Below, in pieces: positions 56,276 to 64,000 of a stretch of 64,000 bases of DNA. Source of the stretch: Atriophallophorus winterbourni (lineage: Eukaryota > Platyhelminthes > Trematoda > Plagiorchiida > Microphallidae); assembly GCA_013407085.1 (NCBI GenBank), contig JACCGJ010019254.1:21166-85165 (forward strand). The letters are read 5' to 3'. Every line of letters starts with the position of its first letter. The stretch's first letter is position 1. The position numbers and the translations under genes are program-made. The notes beneath the pieces were generated by a model, which did no database searches, was not told where the DNA came from, and worked only from the letters and a program-made list of their open reading frames with translations.

Positions 56276-57733
56276 ATGAAGGTTCATCAACCATCGTTTA
56301 ATGTTCACAGTAAAGGGAATCTTCAACAGATACTCTTAAACGATCTTCAAAAATTACAAATTAAATTACCTTCAGTGTGCTTGATCCTGAGGGTCTTTGA
56401 AAAGCATTTCGACTCGTTCGATAAAATTGATGAGCATACTGCGCACACATCAAAGTAAGAGAAAGCACAAAACATTTTTTTTGAAAGAAAAAGTTTACGA
56501 AAACAGACCTGTCTGGAATGCTTGGAAAATTTGATTATCAAGGAGAATGATTTAAATCCAAAGTTGTATATCCGAACCCTGGTTGTAAACATAGGCTGAT
56601 CAAAATATGTGTGTTGTTCCTTTCAAATAAATTGAATTGGTTTTTGCAAAAAGTCGCTCTATTCCTGTCTCCCTTAACGAGAGTTATGATCTTTGATTCG
56701 GTGAACCGAACGCAATGTATGAATTATTAGTTCCTTTTTAGTAAAATATTAAATTTGCTGATTGCACGAATTGATAAAACTTTAGCGGTAAATAACTCGC
56801 GCTGCTAGTTGCTTGTTTGAGTTGGAAGTGGATGGCTCCTTATTATTTTCGTGGAACGCTAACTGATGGCATTATATATACTCTCGATTAACTCGTCACT
56901 GTTCACACACGTCACTATTCGACGAATAATTGTTCACAATTGATGTGTTCAATCATTATGCTCCTTTATGAAATCAGAAAATGTGAAGCTGTTAAACGTA
57001 TGACCCTCAATAAACATAACACTAAACGCATGGTTCACTTTATGTCGAAAGGACGGGATGACATTTTGCGAAACTCGTGCAGTCTATTGAATCATTTCCG
57101 AGAAGTAAACGACAGTACGAAATAACTGGAAAGAGCTATCTGCATTCACGTTTGCAACGTGAACATGTTCAGAGATTCAATTACCATTTGCTTCCCTAAC
57201 ATCTGATGGATTTAGAATGCACGCCTCTCGTGATTGTGAGAAATTGCAGCACAAGAGTTAGCGTAGGTAGATTGCCATACAATAAAATTAAAACTTCCGG
57301 CGAAGTTTAACGAGGATTTATGCTATTTCCGCTTCTGTTTCTATTATACAGGAAACATTTCCGTTCAATCATAACAACAAAAAGCTAGTGCTCATGGATG
57401 TGATGAAGACTTGCACGCGAAACAGTTTTTTGTTCTAGGTTGTCGGGGAGCTCATAGGAAATATCAGTAAAATTCTATTTTGTGTTTACAGCCAACCAAT
57501 ATTCTATAGACCTGTAGGATTTAGAGGATTAAGATGTACGTTTTTAATTTATAGAATAACTAAAATTTGTCCCTGCAGATTGAAGAATTATGCGCAATGC
57601 TTCGTACGCGGCAATCGACGGCGCCAGTTATAAGTTTGATTACTTTTCACAACTTGCTCAATTTTCAGCTCAACTGAACCCACGTGCTCTGACAACCTTA
57701 CGGGCTATGTGTTCATTGCATAACAGCGAATGA
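56276..57733 (+). pseudogene. Unrecognised gene, copy B (broken)
   Basis: Exon 1 (56276-56454) differs from copy A at three residues in sixty. The exon 2 equivalent (about 56494-56606) has indels and a stop. The penultimate exon equivalent (57491-57534) contains TAG. The last exon (57579-57733) is one base shorter than in A, shifting frame before DYFSQLAQFSAQLNPRALTT, though the stop codon is shared. It is probably a pseudogene oriented away from copy A. Confidence 0.55.
57190..57440 (+). pseudogene. Non-LTR RT fragment inside arm B
   Basis: LPYNKIK and the V-L-M-D-V-M-K-T segment match the fragment at 51161-51560. It is more degraded. Confidence 0.65.
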
Positions 57734-58304
57734 AGATGGCGGATGAATGAAATCGCGTATTATTTATTTCGCTTTAATGAAGGTTGTCACAGCTGGGGGT
57801 GGGTGGTGGGGATAAGCTTCCGCTACCTACAAAATGCTCCCATACGGCGTGCTTCTCAAATAGCCTCTGACAACCGAAGCCCAACTCCTGTCCTGCTCGT
57901 GGCGGAACTGCTTCTACTGACAGGAGAAGGGGCGAAGGCGGGTGACTAGCGCCTCAAAACCAGTTCGCTTCGGGTAGATGGAGCTCGTCAGCCTGGGAGG
58001 GCAGTCCATCTAGGGGATGGAAACCCTGACTCCAAACCTCCGCTTCCTGCGGATTACACAATCACGATACTCCGCCGAGGACGGTTCCAAGCCCGTCTAC
58101 AAAAGGAGGAGGGTTAGACGAGGGGTCAGCAACCCCACTCTGTAAAAACCTTAAACCGCTACTGAAACCAAAGCAACATGTCATACCAAAGTAATATCTC
58201 CATGCTTTAATCGAGAAGAAACCTCATCTGAGGTAAAAATGAAGCAGACTGGTGAAAGCCCACTGGAAGCCAGTCAGCAAATGAATCTTCTGTCGATGAA
58301 AGCA

Positions 58305-59135
58305 ACAACAAAAGATTGCCACATGGAACGTCCGTACGATGTATGAGACCAGAAAGGCTACACAGGTCGCGAAAGAAATGCAATGGTATGGTATACAGCT
58401 GCTGGAAGTATGTGAAAGTAGATGGAATAGATCTGGTGTGTTGGTTTTGACATCTGGGGAACGGATTATTTACTCAGGTCATGAAGACGAAAACCATAGT
58501 CATTCAGAAGGCGTCGCCATTATGCTATCCCCAATAGCTGCAGGCGCTCTCATTGGATGGGATCCCGTTGACTCACGGATAATCACAGCCAGATTCAACT
58601 CCAAGGGGAGAAATGTGAGAAATGTTATGCGCCCACAAACAATGCTAGCATTGAGTCGAAAGAAGAATTTTTCGTGCGTCTGCAATCTGTCCTAGACAAG
58701 ACACCCAAGCGAGATATAAAGATTTTGATGGGTGACATGAACGCAAAATTGGGTCCAGACAACACAGGGAGAGAATCTGTGATGGGTACGCACGCCCTAG
58801 GTGAAATGAATGAGAACGGTGAACTTTTCGCAGATATTTGCGCGCTCAACTATCTGGTCATCGGAGGCAGCATCTTTCAACACCGGAACATCCACAAGGC
58901 CACCTGGACATCACCTGATGGTGTTAATGCCAATCAAATCGATCACCTATCGATTTCACGAAAATGGAGACATAGTCTCCTTGATACACGGGTAATGCGA
59001 GGTGCGGATGTTGTTTCAGACCACTACCTTCTAATGGCCACAATTAAAATCAATTTGAGAGCTTTCTGCGAACCCGGATGTCGGCCTAGTGTAAAGTATC
59101 ACACGCAGAAACTAAGGGAAGAGCGAACAAGATAG
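58305..59135 (+). pseudogene. RTE-like apurinic endonuclease domain (one frameshift)
   Basis: Motifs in order: TWNVRTM, LLEVCESRW (E of the usual S-E-T-R-W kept), DSRIITARF, a frameshift, ILMGDMNAKLG (G-D-x-N), NQIDHLSISRKW and DVVSDHYLL (S-D-H). All catalytic signatures are present on either side of a single frame change, so damage is recent. Confidence 0.83.
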
Positions 59136-59219
59136 ATTTTCTCAATCTCACTGAAAAACAGATTCGAATCGCTCAAAAACTTAACCCCTGAACTTCCGAT
59201 AAATGAACACTGGACCGCT

Positions 59220-60258
59220 TTGAAAGACTGTTGGCAAGACACTTGTAAGCACGTAATTGGCAGACGGGAAATGAAGGACAAAGAGTTGATCTCGAGTGAG
59301 ACCTCGACACTGATCAACTCGATAAGGCGGCTGAAACAACAGATCCTTCAATGTAAGGAAACCAAGCAGAAAAACCAACTGATCGAACATTACGGCTCCC
59401 TAAATAAAGACGTGAAACGAAGTGCCAGAAGTGACAAGAGGCGGTTCTATGAAATGCTGGCAACGGAGGCGGAAAATGCAGCAGAAAAGAGGGACTTCAA
59501 CACCGTCTACAACATTACCAGAACCCTATCAGGAAGGAAAATACCTTACGGCAAAATAGTAACATTATAAGGTAACCTCACCAGTCAGGAATCGGCGCAA
59601 AGAAAGCGATGGATGGAGCACTTTAAGGAACTCCTAAATCGACCAGCACCTACTTCAGTCACCGACATCCCACCTGCAGCAAATTTGCTAGACGTAAACA
59701 CCGATCCCCCAGGTCGAAATGAGATCCTTTTTGACTTAAAATCGCTGAAGAATGGCAAAGCACCAGGTCCAGATGGGATTCCACCAGAAGCTCTGAAGGC
59801 TGATTTGGACACCTCGGCTGCTATGTTACTTCCTCTGTTGCAGAAAATCTGGTCAGAATGACGGGTCCCAAATGATTGAACGAGAGGTTATTTGGTCAAA
59901 CTTCCAAAGAAATGGGATATGAGGCTAGGCAAAAACTGGCGAGGTATCATGCTGCTCTCAGTCCCTAGTAAAGTACTTACGCGCATTATCCTTCTGCGTT
60001 TGCGCGACGCAATCGATCAAGTGTTACGGTTAGAGTAACTGGGTTTTAGAAAACAAAAGTCTGGTATCGACCAAATTGCGACCCTGCGCATAATAATTGA
60101 ACAAAGCATTGAATGGCAATCGCCTCTTGGTCTCAACTCCATAGATTTTGAGAAAGCCTTCGACAGTGAGGACCGCGAATTCATATGGAAGCTTTTGCCA
60201 CACTATGGGGTCCCACCGCTGTACATGGACCTCATAAAGCAGCTGTATGAAGGTGCCT
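59220..60258 (+). pseudogene. RTE-like reverse transcriptase, N-terminal part
   Basis: GKAPGPDGIPPEALK (59756-59800), then YLVKLPKKW, NWRGIMLLSVPSKVLTRII, LGFRKQKSGIDQIATLRIII and IDFEKAFDS, up to YGVPPLYMDLIKQLYEGASC. Stops at 59568 and 59859 and around 60035 break it. The Y-x-D-D box is not reached before the CR1 insertion. Confidence 0.83.
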
Positions 60259-60753
60259 CCTGTCAGGTAATTACACAGTAATTCGGATCACTCGTGACGT
60301 GCGGTTGGATTAATTTTGACCTCCGATATTTTTGGATATAACTTTCTTGGTTTTCATCCGATCGGTTTGATTTTTGGATATCTATCTGAAAGCTTGCTAC
60401 GTCGGATCTATTCATACAAGAATCATCCATCTGCGACGTGTCGTTCTTTGTGTACGTCAACCGTGGATTTTTCTACAGTTTGTTCGTTTATTTGAATCGC
60501 TTTTGTGTTTCTGCTGTTCGATTACCCCATCGGTGTTTATCACTGTCGGGAACTACTCGGAGAAATACACAACGTGATATCAAATTCACGCCAAAAATCT
60601 CAAAGGGAATCTGGCAAATTAGCAGCTGAATCGAGTGACGAAATTTTCCGACAACCCGTCATTTTCCGTCAACTCCGCCCAATACCACACAAACCAACCG
60701 CAGCCGTACCGATTTTTGTGCTCTGATTTGTACTTTTAGTTGACCCCGTTAAC

Positions 60754-62293
60754 ATGAAACAATCTGATGTTCGCGAAACGTGCGTCGTCTGCATGAAAGT
60801 CGTCAGTGGTAAGGTCAAATCTGTCACGTGTCAAAACTGTTCCCACAAATGCCACGCAAAATGCGACAAATCATTGACCTTGGATGCGCTATCGATCCTG
60901 ATGGATGAAAACATGCCTGGTGTATGCTACGTGTGCAAAAGTTGTCGAGCTAAACCAAACGCAGATTTAACTGCTCGAACAAGTGTTGCGCAAAGCAACC
61001 TAAATGATCGGATGCTGAGCTTAGAGGTTATCATACAAACGTTGAAGACATCGGTAGAGACTCAAAATTCTCATTTTGACAGTATGTTTTTCAATAAATC
61101 GGAAACCACTGACGGTAATACCAGTCAGATAAACGCTAAATCTTCGATCTTTCAGCACGAATGTTTAAGTGTTGCAAATGTGCCGGAGTGTCTTGAGGAG
61201 CGTCCTTTTCATCAAAAGGCCACCTTTACAAATGCGACTGTTAAAGGCCTGTCTGCCCAAAACATCCCTGGTCCGCAAAAAGATACGAAGACAAAGCCAT
61301 CTGCTCACCCGAAGGATCAGCGAAAACCCTTAGGTTCAAAATCAAAAGTCATCGTGCAAAACACTCCCAAAGTGGACACTATAGGTATTCGATCTAAGGT
61401 AGTTGAAACGCCCAGCAACCAGCGAAAGCGCCAAACACACAGTGTAAATTCATTCCATGGACTAAGCTTGATTTGCACCAACGTAGAGGAAACGAGTGCC
61501 ACCTTACTAGGGGACAGGCTAAAGCACGATAAAGAAGAATGGAAAAGGTTGTGCAACAACATGGACTTGGAGCCAGTTGAACCACTATCATTGATACGAC
61601 TAAGTCGTAAACCTACTTCTTCAAATCTGGACCAGCCAAGATTGCTAAGAATCACGGTTCAATCTGAAAGGGATCTGGAAAACATCTTACTATCCGCTTT
61701 TCTCCTGCGTAAGGAGCGTTCAGAGACCACTGCAAGGATCTTTGCTGATGTGCCCTGGGGGGAAAGGGCCCGAAAGGACCAGCAACAAAACCAAACGAAA
61801 CAGAGGGATGATCGAAGTATAATCCTTTTGGGAGTTCCAGAAGCTGATGAAGCAACTGATAAAGCGGTGCAGCGCAAACACGATCAGTTACAATGGAGAT
61901 TCCTCAGTGATATGCTTGGTTTGCATGATGTAGCTGTGACGGACACGTTTCCGCATCCCCAAATCTACGAATTATAAGGGCATCGGTCCTAAGCCCCTTA
62001 AAATAACGTTCTTGCGTAATGATATGTTGAACACGGTCAAAACTCGTTGGGAAAATGGCCGCAGAATGATCCCGCGAGAAATTAGACTAGGTGCATCGAA
62101 ACACCATATTGGAAAGATAGATGCACCACTAAGTTCAATAGAAACACTACCAAGTCAATCAGTTGTTGACGTGTCAGAAACAACTTCAGCCGATACGATA
62201 GATCACTGTGTTCCAACAGTGCAACCCAAAAACGATCAAGCATCCCTGCAAGCAAAAAACCTGCAGTTGCCGACTCTGGAGGAGTCGGCCTAA
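60754..62293 (+). CDS. CR1 ORF1 protein (zinc finger; one-base frameshift near 61950)
   Basis: The start at 60754 gives a Cys/His-rich PHD-like finger in residues about 8-65 (CVVCMKVV...CQNCSHKCHAKC...CYVCKSC), a helical stretch, a long charged linker and RSIILLGVPEADEATD near residue 350. The frame ends at 61977, but a shift of one base near 61950 continues it (RIPKSTNYKG, LKITFLRNDM, RRMIPREIRLGASK) to a stop at 62293, matching the ORF1 tail in the copy at 16619. CR1 ORF1 products bind the element RNA and help in integration. Confidence 0.8.
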
Positions 62294-62355
62294 CATATAT
62301 TGTGCACTCCACTAGCCTTCTTCCCCACACCCCGTCCTTGTTGAGAAAAACAACT

Positions 62356-64000
62356 ATGAAATGCATCTACACCAACGCACAATGTCTCGGAAACAAAATC
62401 GGTGAACTGCGTGCAGTTTTTCTGAGATGTTCACCAGACATAATCGCCGTAACGGAAACGTGGCTGCAGACTCAGCAAACAAATAGTGAACTTGAATTAC
62501 CAGGAATGTCGCTTATTCGTCATGACCGTGAAACCAGAGGAGGAGGAGTAGCTTTGTATTATAGCCAAAACCTTCTGTGCCGTGAGATTACGGATCCAGA
62601 CATCGTGTTACTGGATACACTCTGGTGCTCAATACGACTAGCTAACGGCGAAGACTGTGTTTTGGGAGTAGTATATCGCCCACCGTCTGCACAGGAAACT
62701 TACAATCTGGCCCTACTGGATAAAATTCGCATGGTTACTTCCAGATACACTTGTGGATTTTTGATTATGGGTGACTTCAATTTACCTAATCTGCAGAGCA
62801 GCACCATTTACCCAGAACACTCCCTCGAGCGCGCATTAAGTGAGTTGTTTGACGATATTCCTCTTTATAACCACATTACATGTAATACCCGATACCGCGG
62901 AAACGATTTACCCTCACTCTTAGATCTCGTTCTGACAAGCAATGAACATGACATTGATAACGTTGCTTACGAAAGTCCACTGGGACTAAGTGATCACGTC
63001 GTCATCCAGTTTGACTATATGTTTGAAGCTGTAAGAACAAATGATGCCCGTAAAAGAGTTAGGCGGATCAACACTATGGCGTTGAGTGATGCTCTGAAAA
63101 ACACGTTTAACTGCCAACCGGAAACCGGCAACGTACATGACTTTTGGATATGGCTAATATCTAATCTCAAAAGTTCAATCGAAGTGAGCTCCGAATTTGT
63201 CCTCAGGAACTCAAGAAAAAACTTTGAATTTAAATTAAGAAGCCGAACGCGTAAGTGGTTAACGGTACGAAACATTGCTTGGCGACAACATCGGTTAAAC
63301 CCATCATCCGAGACTTGGGAAACATTCCGTTTACTGCGGAACAAAGTAAACAAATTTGTCATCCAAGACAAGTTGTGCTTCCAAGAAGTGATATCAAGCA
63401 TGATGGAGCGAAACCCCAAAATACTATTTCGTATGGTTAACGATCAAGCTAAGGTGAAACCTGGAGTAGCGTCCGTGAACACATCAGCTGGACCAACAAC
63501 AACTGCAGCAGAAACTGCTGATGCTTTAGCCACGTTTTATTCATCGGTATTCAACCCGATAGAACATGCAATAAACAGCCCAAATACAACAATTTCAAAC
63601 ACGGTTACCTTAAGTGAAATAAGTGTCACTGAGAAACGCGTCCTCCAAGGTTTATTTAATCTTAAAACCGGAAAGTCTCCTGGGGCCGACGGAATAACCA
63701 CGAAAATATTGAAGCAATTTGCGAGGTTGCTATATAAACCACTGACTTATTTGTTCGAGCAAACACTGGCAAGCGGAGTGATTCCGACAGATTGGAAACG
63801 AGGAATAATTTCTCCAATTTACAAAGGTGGAAATCGCTCCGATGTTTCCAATTACCGACCCGTTACTCTGTTACCAGTGATTTCAAAAATACTTGAGCGA
63901 CTCATTGTTGACGATCTGATGAAACACTTCGAGAATAATCAGTTGCTTTCGAGGAACCAGCATGGATTCAGACGAAATTATTCCTGTTTGTCTAATTTAC
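62356..64000 (+). CDS. CR1 ORF2: endonuclease and reverse transcriptase (partial, uninterrupted)
   Basis: The start at 62356 gives MKCIYTNAQCLGNKIGELRA, 63 bases after the ORF1 stop. The first 548 codons are open. Endonuclease motifs are complete: TNAQ, IIAVTETWL, VVYRPPSA, IMGDFNLPNL, LLDLVLTS and GLSDHVVIQFDY. RT motifs follow: SPGADGITTKILKQF, GIISPIYKGGNRS, NYRPVTLLPVISKILERLI and NQHGFRRNYSCLSNL at the window edge. The palm with Y-A-D-D is beyond the window. All visible catalytic residues are present, so the element may be recently active apart from ORF1. Confidence 0.9.
   Translation, partial: MKCIYTNAQCLGNKIGELRAVFLRCSPDIIAVTETWLQTQQTNSELELPGMSLIRHDRETRGGGVALYYSQNLLCREITDPDIVLLDTLWCSIRLANGEDCVLGVVYRPPSAQETYNLALLDKIRMVTSRYTCGFLIMGDFNLPNLQSSTIYPEHSLERALSELFDDIPLYNHITCNTRYRGNDLPSLLDLVLTSNEHDIDNVAYESPLGLSDHVVIQFDYMFEAVRTNDARKRVRRINTMALSDALKNTFNCQPETGNVHDFWIWLISNLKSSIEVSSEFVLRNSRKNFEFKLRSRTRKWLTVRNIAWRQHRLNPSSETWETFRLLRNKVNKFVIQDKLCFQEVISSMMERNPKILFRMVNDQAKVKPGVASVNTSAGPTTTAAETADALATFYSSVFNPIEHAINSPNTTISNTVTLSEISVTEKRVLQGLFNLKTGKSPGADGITTKILKQFARLLYKPLTYLFEQTLASGVIPTDWKRGIISPIYKGGNRSDVSNYRPVTLLPVISKILERLIVDDLMKHFENNQLLSRNQHGFRRNYSCLSNL

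Larger units (their letters stand above)
55705..57755 (+). repeat. Inverted duplication, arm B
   Basis: Counterpart of arm A. The inner ends are about 2.7 kb apart (52975 to 55705) and enclose the WDR82 terminal exon and repeat debris. Confidence 0.8.
57779..60270 (+). mobile_element. RTE-like non-LTR retrotransposon (5-prime complete, interrupted by CR1)
   Basis: A leader from 57779 (GTTGTCACAGCTGGGGGTGG) is followed by an endonuclease (about 58300-59135) and RT (59220-60258), with a frameshift near 58630-58690 and stops at 59135, 59568 and 59859. The element halts in mid-RT at about 60258-60270, where the CR1 leader begins, so its 3-prime half should lie beyond the CR1. RTE-like clade placement is provisional. 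Confidence 0.82.
60270..64000 (+). mobile_element. CR1-like non-LTR retrotransposon, 5-prime complete, runs off the window
   Basis: A leader of about 480 bp, ORF1 (60754-62293 with one frameshift) and ORF2 (from 62356, open to the last base) form a standard CR1 layout. This is the best-preserved element of the family in the window and a good guide to the six or so decayed copies. It is nested in an RTE-like element. Confidence 0.88.

Overview
The window reads as nuclear DNA of a parasitic flatworm, most likely a digenean fluke. It is AT-rich and gene-poor, and it carries CR1-like and RTE-like non-LTR elements, a CsRn1-type Ty3/Gypsy element, hammerhead-ribozyme repeats and a host gene with tiny 5-prime introns followed by multi-kilobase ones. 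No bacterial or organellar feature was seen. Species cannot be fixed from sequence alone.

Host genes. (1) Minus strand, 31253 down to about 14897: six exons of a secreted apyrase/CD39-family (E-NTPDase-like) gene whose nucleotide-binding motifs are largely replaced and which has a one-base frameshift in exon 2. (2) Plus strand, 53218-53478: the terminal exon of a WDR82/Swd2 orthologue with its poly(A) signal. (3) A gene I do not recognise, present as two divergently oriented copies at about 49752-52385 (minus, better preserved) and 56276-57733 (plus, broken). They lie in the arms of a 2-3 kb inverted duplication that brackets the WDR82 exon.

Mobile DNA, left to right: hammerhead-bearing repeats (1.6-2.1 kb, 3.9 kb); a compact gag-only LTR element with perfect 5-bp target duplications (4559-5480); a LINE 3-prime half with an open 313-codon frame (5.8-6.7 kb); a decayed CR1 (6.8-9.4 kb); RTE 5-prime leaders (9.6 and 10.2 kb); CR1 debris inside the introns of the apyrase-like gene; a decayed Ty3/Gypsy element (35397-42869) interrupted by an almost intact Mutator-like (MULE) DNA transposon (38063-40401) with 10-bp target duplications, tandem-repeat inverted termini and a two-exon 477-residue transposase; three short RTE-derived retroposons (11.0, 42.9, 54.7 kb); a three-unit, 240-bp-period hammerhead array (44780-45366); an RTE-like element (57779 to about 60270); and a CR1 inserted into it (about 60270 to beyond the window end) whose ORF2 is open to the last base.

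The items most worth following up are the hammerhead-ribozyme repeat families, the gag-only LTR element, the MULE with Foldback-like termini, the degenerate secreted apyrase, and the inverted paralogue pair of unknown function.
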